Origin: Uranotaenia lowii
Lineage: Eukaryota > Arthropoda > Insecta > Diptera > Culicidae
Length of the DNA: 64,000 bases
Assembly: GCF_029784155.1 (NCBI RefSeq)
Contig: NC_073691.1
Coordinates: 146,694,496-146,758,495 of the forward strand
Direction: 5' to 3'
The notes under the pieces were generated by a model. It was not told where the DNA came from, searched no databases, and saw only the letters and a list, made by a program, of their open reading frames with translations. The translations under genes were made by a program, and so were the position numbers. This document shows, one piece after another, positions 54,199-63,735 of the stretch (the first letter of the stretch is position 1; each line of letters begins with the position of its first letter).

Positions 54199-56382
54199 AT
54201 GATGAATAAACAAATTGATTTGTATCATCTTAATGATGAGGAGATGGAATATGAATTGGCCTTGCGCCATGTTTCAAATCTAGCCCCATGCTCTAGAAGA
54301 GCTAGGGTTGTCAAGTTAAAAGCTCTTGTCCAAGAGGACACCCTTAGAGACACCATCTATGTTAATTCAGAACACGTAATGTCGCCGGAGTTGAACATCG
54401 AGGTCTGCCAGAGGGCAGTGGTAGAATTGAGAAATCATGTTGATTTAGCCACGCAGAATAGAAATGCCGATCAAATGGCTTGCGCGAAATCGAGATTGCT
54501 TCATTACCGGCAAAGATTATCACTGATTCCAGTGGTCGCGAGTTTAGAGGAAACGCGTAGGGTCGTGTGCGAGCTTGTAGAGACGCTGCTAGCTCAGATA
54601 GAGTGCGTGAACAGTGCAGTCAATATGGTGTTAAGTGAAACAGAAAACACTAGCCTTTCAACTAGTGTCCCAACCATCCAGGCAGAGAACAGTAGCAGTA
54701 GGGATGCCTGCGATGCGTTGACGATTCCACCGAGGCCACAAGCAGTCGGAAATGATGAAGGAGCACGAGCACGGATGCAAGAAGCGGATGTCGAGCCGTC
54801 TTCTCTTCCATTCCAAGAAGGCAGACAAGGACAGAGGGACTTGGAGGAAGTAATCATCCGGAGGTCGGGTAGTTCGGCTGGTCTGGCTGCTGTGAACGTT
54901 CTGGACGAACTGCGGTTCGACATTCAACAACGACAAAGGAGGCAGCAGCAGTTGAACGACAGCTTTACAAACCGGAGTGGTAGCAACTACGACAGGCGGA
55001 TGCAGAAGGCGATTCACAATTGGCCTTTCAAGTTCCGAGGCGAAAAGGACACCACGTCCCTCAACATTTTCTTGGACCGGGTGGAGACGTTTGCCAGATC
55101 AGAGGGAATCGACGATCAGACACTTCTGGCTTCTATCAAGCACCTGTTGCTTGAAGACGCCCTCGACTGGTACTCCAGAGCACTTGCCCAACGTCGTCTG
55201 TATTCCTGGCAAGCATTCAAGCAAGAAATTCGACGGGAGTTTCTGCCAAGCGGGTATGCGCAGATCCTGAGGCTGGAAGCCAGCTTCCGTTTTCAAGGTG
55301 CCAACGAAACGTTCGATAAGTTCTTCCGTGACATCTCTACACTATTCCGCTTCATCGATCCACCACTTACGGAAGAGGAGAAGTTGTTCATAGTCAAGAA
55401 AAACATGAACATGGACTATGCAACAATAGTAACAGCCGCTCAGCCAAAGACATTGATGGACCTGGTCAACGTCTGCAGCAACTTCGACGAAACAAGGCTA
55501 TTGCTGAACCAGCAGCGCAGGATTCCAATTCCGCACAACCACTTACTAGAACCGAACTTCGCAACACCAGCAACAACAAGTCGGTCTCAGCAACACCAGC
55601 AGCAGCGTTTCGGGAGATTGCAAGCAGTGGAGGCGGACGAGCAGTTGTACGGAGCCACATCATACTCAGCACCATCGCATCGGCTTCCAATACAACAGCC
55701 ACGCTTCAACAGAGTACATGCGGTGGAGAACGAGGCCCAGCAAGGTGCGGCTTCAACGTCAGCTATCCAAACTGAAGCAGACCTAGTGGATCCAGAAGAT
55801 GCAGACGGTTTGCAAGGGGACTTCAACCAGCTGTACGAGCAAGTTTGTGCCATGAAGCTTCAACTGGAGCGCAGATCGAATCATTTCAATACAGGACTAC
55901 AGCAGCAACACTCTCAACAACGACCGGAACAGCGTCAGCAACCGCCTACAATTTCGGCAGCTCAGAACAATTTGGTGAATCGGCAAGGCAGTCAAGCGGA
56001 GAACTATCGAATACAACATCCGTTGCAACAGCAAGCTAAATGGGCGCCGCGGCAGCAGCTTCAACAACAGCAGCAGCCTCAACAGCAGCAGCTTCAACAA
56101 CAGCAGCCTCAACGGCAATTCCAACAGCACTATCAACCACAGCTCCAGAACCAGCAGCTTCAGCAAGCAGGCAGCAACATGTACGATCTAGATCCTGTTC
56201 AGCATACAGCGTACCGCCCAGCGCTTTGCTGGAACTGTGATGAGGAGGGGCATAGGTTTCCGGATTGCACGAAGGCACAGGCAATTCTCTTTTGCTACAG
56301 ATGCGGTCGAAAAGGTTACACGTTACGCAGCTGTCTTGTTTGTAACAGCGAAGCGGAAAACGCCGCAGCGAGGAGGTGGTAG
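54199..56382 (+). CDS. gag: Gag polyprotein of the Ty3/gypsy-type element
   Basis: An open frame of 727 codons starting at the ATG at 54,199 (a second ATG follows immediately). The N-terminal third has no named domain. Residues about 275-430 match the retrotransposon Gag (capsid-like) region, including ALDWYSRALAQRRLYSWQAF and FRFIDPPLTEEEKLFIVKKN. Residues about 570-660 are extremely Gln-rich. Two C-terminal knuckles follow: CWNCDEEGHRFPDC is canonical CX2CX4HX4C; the second, CYRCGRKGYTLRSC, has Tyr in place of His. Gag assembles the particle that packages the element RNA. The frame is uninterrupted to TAG 56,380-56,382 and overlaps pol. Confidence 0.92.
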   Translation: MMNKQIDLYHLNDEEMEYELALRHVSNLAPCSRRARVVKLKALVQEDTLRDTIYVNSEHVMSPELNIEVCQRAVVELRNHVDLATQNRNADQMACAKSRLLHYRQRLSLIPVVASLEETRRVVCELVETLLAQIECVNSAVNMVLSETENTSLSTSVPTIQAENSSSRDACDALTIPPRPQAVGNDEGARARMQEADVEPSSLPFQEGRQGQRDLEEVIIRRSGSSAGLAAVNVLDELRFDIQQRQRRQQQLNDSFTNRSGSNYDRRMQKAIHNWPFKFRGEKDTTSLNIFLDRVETFARSEGIDDQTLLASIKHLLLEDALDWYSRALAQRRLYSWQAFKQEIRREFLPSGYAQILRLEASFRFQGANETFDKFFRDISTLFRFIDPPLTEEEKLFIVKKNMNMDYATIVTAAQPKTLMDLVNVCSNFDETRLLLNQQRRIPIPHNHLLEPNFATPATTSRSQQHQQQRFGRLQAVEADEQLYGATSYSAPSHRLPIQQPRFNRVHAVENEAQQGAASTSAIQTEADLVDPEDADGLQGDFNQLYEQVCAMKLQLERRSNHFNTGLQQQHSQQRPEQRQQPPTISAAQNNLVNRQGSQAENYRIQHPLQQQAKWAPRQQLQQQQQPQQQQLQQQQPQRQFQQHYQPQLQNQQLQQAGSNMYDLDPVQHTAYRPALCWNCDEEGHRFPDCTKAQAILFCYRCGRKGYTLRSCLVCNSEAENAAARRW
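56346..56382 (+). promoter_or_regulatory. gag-pol overlap, presumed -1 frameshift window
   Basis: The pol frame is closed by TAA at 56,343-56,345 and the gag frame ends at 56,382, so a ribosomal -1 shift must occur in between. GGAAAAC at 56,355-56,361 is the nearest thing to a slippery heptamer but does not fit the X XXY YYZ rule fully. The pol frame has no early ATG, supporting frameshift expression. Confidence 0.55.
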
Positions 56383-59300
56383 ATGAAGGGCCAGATTCTT
56401 CGCAACACAGCTATCAACCTTCAATACCTCCCGATTTACAAGACATCAACTCTATCATTATCAATCCCGGACATGACAATCGTCCGCACGCCGTTCTGGA
56501 CGTTCTTGGAAAGAAAGTTACAGCTTTGTTGGACAGTGGTGCAAACTGTTCTTTGTTAGGTGGCAGTAAAGCACAGATCGTAGAAGAGCTTGGACTGCGA
56601 AAAGAAACACTGAACGGTGGGATCAAGACAGCGGATGGAACGCCACACCAGATCAATCACTTCACACGTCTGCCAATATCGTACAACAATCGAAGCGAAA
56701 TTTTGCCGGTTCTACTCGTGCCTAGCTTGCCAGATTGCGCTATCATGGGCATGAACTTCTGGCAAACGTTTGGCGTCAAGGCAGTGTGCTTCTCGATAAT
56801 GAACAATGAAATTGAACAAGATGCAGAACCGCTGAAGGAGCTTTCACCAGAACAGCAAAAGCGACTAGACCAAGTGGTACGCATATTTCCGAAGGCAGAA
56901 GATGGTAAGCTTGGCAGGACGCAGATCTACGAACATCAAATCGACGTCGGAAATGCGCCGCCAAGGAAACAACGGTACTACCCAATGTCACAGTACGTCC
57001 TAGCGGAAGTCAACAAGGAAGTCGACCGGATGCTATCCCTGGACGTGATCGAAGAAGCAGTGTTCTCACCGTGGAACAATCCACTGGTAGCGGTGAAGAA
57101 GAAGGATGGCAGATACCGGGTATGTTTAGACGCAAGACACCTGAACTCAATCATGGTGAACGAAGGTTATCCGATACCGCAGATCTCCGCAATCATCAAT
57201 AACCTCGGAGGATGCTCGTACATATCTTCAATTGACTTGAAGGATGCCTTCTGGCAAATGCCGCTCCAACAAAAGTCACGACCCTTAACAGCATTCACTG
57301 TACCATCCCGTGGTCACTACCAATTTAAGGTTGTTCCTTTTGGTATCTGTACGGCAAGTCAAGGACTCGCAAGACTAATGACACATCTTTTCGCGGACAT
57401 GGAGCCATTCGTCTTTCATTATTTGGACGACATTATTATCTGCTCTAAAACGTTTGACGAACACGTAGCAGTTCTTCAGGAAGTGGCAACCAGGCTACGT
57501 CAGGCGAATCTCACCATTTCTCCGGAAAAATCCAAGTTCTGTCGCCAACGCATAAAATATTTGGGCTACGTTCTCAGTGAAGGAGGATGGAGGGTCGACG
57601 AGGAAAAGGTGGAGAGCATCGTCAAATTTCCAGTTCCAAGTACACGAAAGGAAGTTCAAAGATTCTTAGGCTTATGCGGATGGTATCGACGCTTCATACC
57701 AGAGTTCTCACGAATCGCCGCACCAATCACGGAACTCACGAAAGCCAAGATCAAATTCCGATGGACAACAGCAGCAGAAGAAGCTTTTCTCAAACTCAAG
57801 TCAGCTCTAGTCACCGCGCCAGTACTTGCGATGCCGGACTACACAAAACCGTTCTCAATAGCATGCGACGCTAGCGATGTCGCGATTGGTGCTGTATTGA
57901 CGCAGGACATCGAGGGAGAAGAACACCCGATCAGTTATTTTTCCCAGAAGCTATCTTCGTCGGAGCGAAAATACACAGTCACAGAAAAAGAGTGCTTAGC
58001 AGTTATTCGTGCGATAGAAAAGTTTCGTGGGTATGTAGAAGGGGTACGCTTCGTCGTCTACTGTGACCATTCCGCCCTCAGCTACCTGAAAACTTTAAAG
58101 AACCCCACAGCTTTGATGAGCAGATGGCTTTTGAGACTCAACGCGTTCGACTTCGAAATCAGGTACCGGAAGGGCAGCTGCAACACCGTACCAGATGCGC
58201 TATCCAGAGTAGTCTGTTCGCTAGTGTTTTCGATTTCCGAGGAGAATGATCCATGGTACAAGAACATCGTCAAGCAGGTGGAACGGAAAGGCGATAAATA
58301 TCCCGACTTTCGTATCGCAAACAACGAGCTCTACAAAAATTGTCATTACAAGGACGAGGCTGGTTTAATCACGCATCGATGGAAGAAAGTAGTTCCGGAA
58401 AACCACCGAGCAGAACTCATTCGTCGATACCACGACGCGCCATCAGCAGCGCATCTAGGCTTCCAGAAGACGTGGCACAAACTACAGCAGCACTATTACT
58501 GGCCGAAGATGCAGGACAACGTCGCCCGTTACGTCAAAGCATGCACTACGTGCAAGGCTAGTAAAGCGCCCAATATAAGAATGATGCCGCAGATGGGGAA
58601 GCTCAAGCCAGCGAAGGTCCCGTGGGAGCTAATTTCTATCGATTTCGTCGGACCCTTAACCAGATCCAAGAAAGGCAACACTGTGCTGCTAGTAATTGTC
58701 GACTGGATCACGAAATACGTCATCGCTCACCCGATGCGAGCAGCTGATTCGAGCAAGATGGTCGAGTTTTTGGAAGAAAAGGTGTTCCTCAAGTTCTCCA
58801 GACCAAGGATTATTTTATCAGATAACGGCAAGCAGTTCGAGTCGCAGGTGTTTCGGGCGCTGCTAAGCCGTCACAACATTATCCACATGAAGACCGCTTT
58901 TTACGCACCGCAGGTCAACAACGCCGAGCGAGTGAACAGAGTTCTTATCACTTGTGTTCGATCGTTGTTGGAGGAAGATCATCGAGAGTGGGACAAGAAC
59001 CTGGCCGCCATCACCGCAGCCATCAACAGTGCGAAGCACGAATCAACCGGAGTCAGCCCGCACTTCGCTAACTTCGGAAGGGAACTTCTGTTGCACACGG
59101 ACCTCTACACTCTGCAGGACTTAAACGTGTCAGACGATCCAAAGGTCGCGCAGGAGATGCGGCTATCTACGATCAACAGGATTCACAAATTCATCCAACA
59201 GCGGATCAAGAAGACTCACGAGAAGACAAAGCAGCGCTACGATCTACAGAAGCGGACTGTGTCCTTTCAACCGGGCGAGCTAGTATGGCGCCGCTCGTTT

Positions 59301-59459
59301 GTTCTTTCTTCGAAGGCGGACCATATCAACAAGAAACTGGACCCCAAATTTATTCCGGCTATCGTTAAAGAAAAGCTGGGAGCCAATCTCTACACTCTGG
59401 AGGATGTCGTCACCGGAAAGCGAGGTCGCTACCACGTGAAGGACATCAAACCAGACTAA
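56376..59459 (+). CDS. pol: Pol polyprotein: protease, reverse transcriptase, RNase H, integrase
   Basis: About 1,027 codons in the -1 frame relative to gag; no ATG marks its start. Protease: LLDSGANCSLLGG at about residue 49. RT: VCLDARHLNSIMVNEGYPIP (about 249), IDLKDAFWQMPL, VPFGICTASQGL and the catalytic HYLDDIIIC (about 348). RNase H: FSIACDASDVAIGAVLTQ (about 493) and CDHSALSYL. Integrase: HHCC zinc region (HRAELIRRYHDAPSAAH to CTTCKA, about 676-727), then IVDWITKYV, LSDNGKQFE and VNNAERVNR as the D, D, E residues. I count 34 residues between the second D and E, one fewer than the common 35. The C-terminus (LDPKFIPAIVKEKLGANLYT) is GPY/F-like; no chromodomain is seen. The frame is uninterrupted. 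Confidence 0.95.
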   Translation: MVDEGPDSSQHSYQPSIPPDLQDINSIIINPGHDNRPHAVLDVLGKKVTALLDSGANCSLLGGSKAQIVEELGLRKETLNGGIKTADGTPHQINHFTRLPISYNNRSEILPVLLVPSLPDCAIMGMNFWQTFGVKAVCFSIMNNEIEQDAEPLKELSPEQQKRLDQVVRIFPKAEDGKLGRTQIYEHQIDVGNAPPRKQRYYPMSQYVLAEVNKEVDRMLSLDVIEEAVFSPWNNPLVAVKKKDGRYRVCLDARHLNSIMVNEGYPIPQISAIINNLGGCSYISSIDLKDAFWQMPLQQKSRPLTAFTVPSRGHYQFKVVPFGICTASQGLARLMTHLFADMEPFVFHYLDDIIICSKTFDEHVAVLQEVATRLRQANLTISPEKSKFCRQRIKYLGYVLSEGGWRVDEEKVESIVKFPVPSTRKEVQRFLGLCGWYRRFIPEFSRIAAPITELTKAKIKFRWTTAAEEAFLKLKSALVTAPVLAMPDYTKPFSIACDASDVAIGAVLTQDIEGEEHPISYFSQKLSSSERKYTVTEKECLAVIRAIEKFRGYVEGVRFVVYCDHSALSYLKTLKNPTALMSRWLLRLNAFDFEIRYRKGSCNTVPDALSRVVCSLVFSISEENDPWYKNIVKQVERKGDKYPDFRIANNELYKNCHYKDEAGLITHRWKKVVPENHRAELIRRYHDAPSAAHLGFQKTWHKLQQHYYWPKMQDNVARYVKACTTCKASKAPNIRMMPQMGKLKPAKVPWELISIDFVGPLTRSKKGNTVLLVIVDWITKYVIAHPMRAADSSKMVEFLEEKVFLKFSRPRIILSDNGKQFESQVFRALLSRHNIIHMKTAFYAPQVNNAERVNRVLITCVRSLLEEDHREWDKNLAAITAAINSAKHESTGVSPHFANFGRELLLHTDLYTLQDLNVSDDPKVAQEMRLSTINRIHKFIQQRIKKTHEKTKQRYDLQKRTVSFQPGELVWRRSFVLSSKADHINKKLDPKFIPAIVKEKLGANLYTLEDVVTGKRGRYHVKDIKPD

Positions 59460-59942
59460 GATAATCCAGCTATGACCACAGCCAAAGCCTGTCAACCAAG
59501 CGCAACAGCGCAGGAAACACCGTTAGGCCGATCGGGAAAAATCGTGCATCTGGAAAACGCAGTGAGCAATATCTCTTATCTACCTCCTCGTGAGTACAGT
59601 AACAAAGTCTAGCTATGTCCGCTACCCAAGGTTGCCAACAAAAGCATCGCCGATGCGAAAAACACGTTCATCGTCAGCACCACAACCATCTGCTTTGCTC
59701 GACGACTCCGGAAGAAGGGCCCGTCTGAAGGAGCTCATTCGCAGCAGCAGCAACATCCGATTTTGTCCCGCAAACACGAACCCTGCTTATTCAGCACAGT
59801 ATCAACAGGACAAGTCAGGACAACGCCCAGGGTAGCTTGAAAGAGGTTGCAAGATTCCTGCTGACTTTCTCCTAGTCCGGAGGACCATAGCTGACCAGGC
59901 TTCCCAGAAATAAGAAAATCGAACAAGTACATCCACAAGGAA

Positions 59943-60112
59943 CTCCCGATTAAGACCTCCCGATTAAGATTACCCGATTAAGACTACCCGATTAAGACTT
60001 CCCGATCATGACTATCTTCAACCAACCATGTCAACTCCCGATTAAGACTTCCCGATCAAGAACACCTTCAACCAACCAGGTCAACTTCCGATTACGACTT
60101 CCCGATCTAGAC
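59943..60112. repeat. Interspersed CCCGATTAAGACT short repeats
   Basis: The motif CCCGATTAAGAC or variants (CCCGATCAAGA, CCCGATCATGAC, CCGATTACGAC) occurs about ten times, alternating with CTTCAACCAACCA(G/T)GTCAAC segments. Non-coding. Confidence 0.88.
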
Positions 60113-60822
60113 GAAATTCTCAAAAGCTATCTACCAACTTTGTCAAGACCACAAGCTATGAGATCACCATCTACCACGGTCCACACCCCAAAATACGCGC
60201 AGCGGAACCACAAATTACCCTCGCCTGAAATGGTGTCGACAGTTCAACTGTCCGATTCAGACTTGACCACAAATCACCAACCTCATAGAATGATACATAA
60301 TGGATCATGCACAGTTGTCAAGGGGGTTGCCAAGGAAACATCAAAAGGAACGCGATCTGGAGGCGCGGTATAACCTCTATTCCGGGCCCTTGGTAATTAA
60401 GAGGATTAAATCCCTCTTTTCCTTAGACTTCTGTTGCTCTTAGTATAAACCAGTTAAGTTCCCACCTAAATTTCGTTTGTTAAGTTCTATTTGTAAGATC
60501 TAGGTTATTATCTCTATCAATAACCATTTGATTTTGGATTTTTGTATGCTGCTGAGGTGGATGTTATTAAGTGGATTGTTTTAAGGATTCGAAGGAGTTT
60601 CTTTCTGCCAGATATACTGGTAATTATCGACACATTTGCCATAACTCGTTGGCTTTGATTTTGTTATAGATTTTGCCAAGACTCGTTGGCGTAGAGATCT
60701 AGTTTACTGATTCGTCTTTAGTTTTGAAGAAACTCACCACTGCAGGGTGACATCAGTACGAGGTTTTCTCGACACAGCCGTCGATTTTCATATCTCCTTC
60801 GAACTCCTAGTGGCGTGATTAT

Positions 60823-60862
60823 GAATTTTTCATGGATCCTTGTCATGATCCATGAAAAATTC
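60823..60862. repeat. Perfect 16-bp stem-loop 20 bases before the 3' LTR
   Basis: GAATTTTTCATGGATC (60,823-60,838) and its exact complement (60,847-60,862) with an 8-base loop. It sits where the plus-strand primer tract would be expected. Confidence 0.9.
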
Positions 60863-60881
60863 TACCAAAGCAGCAATGTTG

Positions 60882-62137
60882 TGTTGCATTTAAGCTTATA
60901 GCTAAGTTATTAGTCCTAAAAATATTTCACGATACGAGCGATTGGCAAACTAACACATAAAAACCCATCCCCATATAGAGAAAAATCAGCGTGTTGTTAT
61001 TATTAAACCAAAATTGGTTAAAATACGCCAAGCGTGAAATTTTATGTCAAGAGCACCCAAAAATGAGGAAAGGAAACGCAGCGTGCAACAAGAGCTGTCA
61101 AACGGGCCACGCGGAACAGATCCGCCATTTCGTTCCTAGCACCGTCGTGAACAGACGGAAAAAGTGCCGCTAAAAAAATCGGGAAGTGGGGTTGCGTTCG
61201 CGGATTTGCCGGAAAAAGCAGGTAAGCCCTACCGTGCAGTCCACCGATCATCTTGCGCTAACAGTTTCTCACCCCACCGTGCAGAAATCCACTCCAGAGC
61301 GCGTGCCAGACGAGCCGGAAGGTACACCTTCAATAGATTTGGCCGAAGAAAAGAAAAAGGTAAGCACCACCCTGCAGTGCACCAATAATTTCGCAGTATT
61401 GAAAATTTCTGCATCTTGACAGAAACCTATCGACGAGACAAGCCGGCCAGAAGAGGTGGACAGGAAAAAACAAAAAGAGCCGCACAACCACGCTGCGTAA
61501 GTCGTTCGCACTAGACCCGTAAGCCAGCACTTTAAGCGTTTCCTTTCTGCTTCCTCAGGGCTCTTTTTTCCCCCCTCACCTCAACTGCCTTCCGGCGCGG
61601 CAATCTCGGGCGAGCCGAAGAAAATCAGCAGCCCCCTGGTAGACCCCAGGAGGCGCCACAAGTGTAGGAACAAATCAACGAAAAGCAGCAGCCCCCTGGT
61701 AGACCCCAGGAGGCGCCACAAGTGTAGGGCGGCCGACCAGCAGCAACAGCGCCACCAATCGGCCCCAGGCGTAGGGCGGCCGACCAGCAGCAACAGCGCC
61801 ACCAATCGGCCCCAGGCGTAGGGCGGCCGACCAGCAGCAACAGCGCCACCAATCGGCCCCAGGCGTAGGGCGGCCGACCAGCAGCGACAGCGCCACCAAT
61901 CGGCCCCAGGCGTAGGGCGGCCGAATAGCGGAAGAGGCACGAGGTGCCACCCGATCGGCGCTCGGTCGAAAGGCGGCGGACGCATGCCGGGCAGGCGAGG
62001 TGCCGTACAGTGGGATCCATTCGGCGAAAATGCGGTGAGTACACGCTGGTTTGGGGAAGTGTGGGTGTGTCTTGCCATAATCCTTTGTAGCCATCATTTT
62101 TATTCATGTGGCATCGCCCACGAAAAGCCTCTTCAAT
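60882..62137 (+). repeat. 3' LTR (1,256 bp)
   Basis: Same length as the 5' LTR and identical in my reading except C at 61,888 (T at 53,725). The four 47-bp repeats lie at 61,729-61,916. It ends at 62,137, followed by ATAAG. Confidence 0.93.
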
Positions 62138-62142
62138 ATAAG
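62138..62142. repeat. Target-site duplication of the LTR retrotransposon (right)
   Basis: ATAAG, matching 52,714-52,718. Confidence 0.8.
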
Positions 62143-62690
62143 TACTGTATCAAATATTTTTCCGTAATTCTTCCTGATCATTTACGTTTCAGGGCATTAT
62201 GTTGTATCCATTTTGGAGACGATCGTCGTTTAAAGTAAGGGCCCGGATCATAGAAATGTTGTAGACCTTCAAACGTACGCAACGCGGGAGAATAGTGAAA
62301 ATACCTGACCAGACTTTCGTTCGGAAGGTAAGTGATAATGATCCAGTGGGTGTGTGCATGCTTGGCATCGCTCCTCAGATTTGCCCGTTCAGAGTAAGAG
62401 CGTGTATTTTTTTCGCTGTGCTCTTCCCAAGCGGAGAATCTTTAAAAAATGCTCCGTTTCCTCCAGAGCGACCAAGCGTCCACCCAAGTGTGGGCAAGAG
62501 AAGCAAGCAAACTGATGAAGTGCGTTTTCGGTGCAGATAAATTCGTTCGCACTCAGGCGAAAGAGAAGCTTTACAAAAAACTCGGTTTGTCTTCATCGGT
62601 TGCGTCTGGATCGGTGTTTGGAAGTGCGTCAGAATTTACAATGCAGAACATCAATCTAACGGAACTAAATTAATAACGCCAAAGGTAGTT
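62143..62690 (+). other. Exon-like segment, gene identity unknown
   Basis: Contains acceptor- and donor-like sites (TTACGTTTCAG before GGCATT at about 62,193; CGGAAG before GTAAGTG at about 62,328; TTTCCTCCAG at about 62,467). A plus frame from the ATG at 62,449 begins MLRFLQSDQASTQVWAREAS and includes KLMKCVFGADKFVRTQAKEK and a Ser-rich tail to TAA at 62,671-62,673. It reads like real protein and the region is less AT-rich than its surroundings. I recognise no family with confidence (a distant BEN-type similarity was considered and not accepted). It may be the end of a host gene whose upstream part has been displaced by the LTR element, or a retroelement remnant. Confidence 0.25.
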
Positions 62691-63355
62691 AAGATAGAAT
62701 GCTGGTGTTTTCGACAACATTGCTCTGTATAATAAAGCGCATATTTCGATATGAAATATAAAGTTTAGAAGTCCACCAATAGCGAGATATAAATCATAAC
62801 TTTCTTGTTTAGCATTTTAGAGCTTGAGTTTCTTCTACAAAGTTTTTTATCTCAACAAAATACACAACTTTGCTTAACATATCAAAGTTCTACAATCTTA
62901 ACCCAAGGAGATACGGTTGAATTAAAAAAAATACTTGAAAAATGCTCTACAAAAAGTTATTGTTTTTATCGCGCTATTTTTAAATCTGTTGACTTTAATT
63001 TTTATATTAAAATATGCGAATTAACAACTTTGTCCAAAACACCTATCTTTTCATTCCTGAGCGAGTTCCTCTAGATTGATGTTCTGCACCAGGACAAATG
63101 ATTAGCTACGAAAGCTTTCTTCGGTCGAAAAATATCAAAAGCGTAGCGGTTAAGGAAGATGAATCCTAAATTTTACGATTTGTGAAAGTTTTGAAGTTTT
63201 ATTATTAAAATTTGTCCGAGATCCCTGCGTAATGTTCACGGTTTGTTTAAAAGACAAAGATTTTTGGATAATTTTAGTAAATGTTACTTTTCGAATTGCT
63301 GCTTTTGTAAATTAATGCTTCCCACGTACGATATTAAAAGTACATAAAGTTAAGT
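62691..63355. other. AT-rich spacer
   Basis: About 0.67 kb; an 89-codon plus frame (62,805-63,074) is AT-driven and unrecognised. An AATAAAG at about 62,731 could be a poly(A) signal for the exon-like segment upstream. Confidence 0.4.
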
Positions 63356-63359
63356 ATAC

Positions 63360-63735
63360 AGCAATTTTCGGATGCCCGGATATTGTGAAAAAACTACTTG
63401 GATTTTGCCTAGTTTTATCCACATTATTTGGAAAATGAAACAAGAAAATCAAATTCAGTTTAAAATTGTTTGTCAAAAATTGCTTTTGTGAAAGTTTATT
63501 TCATCAAAAATCAAACCAAAACTTTCCTTCGTATGCTTTAAACATAAATTCGACACTGCTGATGTGTTGCGACAAAAAAATGTAAGTCGTTTTTCTTCAC
63601 TAGATGAATGTCTGGAATTTCCTCAGATTTGGCCGGATATTGCTCGGTTTATGGAATGGAGAATTTCAGATTATTTACTCGGTTTTCACCATGTTTTTAA
63701 AATAATTTGCCAGGAAGTGTCCGGCCCGGCTACGT
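63360..63735. repeat. Decayed copy of the CCCGG-rich MITE family
   Basis: GATGCCCGGATATTGTGAAAA, in its first 20 bases, and later TTGGCCGGATATTGCTCGG and GTCCGGCCCGGCT resemble the interior of the element at 404-901 in similar order. Ends and target duplication are not preserved. Confidence 0.5.

Larger units (their letters stand above)
59460..60881 (+). other. 3' non-coding region of the LTR element
   Basis: 1.4 kb between pol and the 3' LTR with only short frames; no env-like signal peptide or membrane segments. Contains a CCCGATTAAGAC repeat cluster (59,943-60,112) and a strong hairpin (60,823-60,862). I could not find a clear polypurine tract directly before the 3' LTR. Confidence 0.8.
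52719..62137 (+). mobile_element. Complete Ty3/gypsy-type LTR retrotransposon
   Basis: A 9.4-kb element with two 1,256-bp LTRs (52,719-53,974; 60,882-62,137) offset by 8,163 bases and differing at a single site that I could find (53,725 T, 61,888 C). It is flanked by ATAAG. Inside lie a tRNA primer-binding site (53,978), gag (54,199-56,382), an overlapping pol in the -1 frame (56,376-59,459; protease, RT, RNase H, integrase) and a 1.4-kb 3' non-coding region. Integrase after RNase H places it in the Ty3/gypsy group. There is no env-like frame. Near-identical LTRs and open gag/pol indicate a very recent insertion and possible activity. Confidence 0.95.

Noticed and set aside
55466..56284. Leu/Ala/Val-rich minus-strand frames opposite gag
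   Set aside because: Antisense of Gln-codon repeats (CAG/CAA) in the Gag polyQ region; low complexity only.
59943..60112. CRISPR-like array of short repeats
   Set aside because: Units are 12-15 bases, imperfect and irregularly spaced, in a eukaryotic LTR element; not a CRISPR.
59460..60881. env-like gene between pol and the 3' LTR
   Set aside because: Only short frames (81 and 121 codons) without signal peptide, membrane segment or cleavage motifs.
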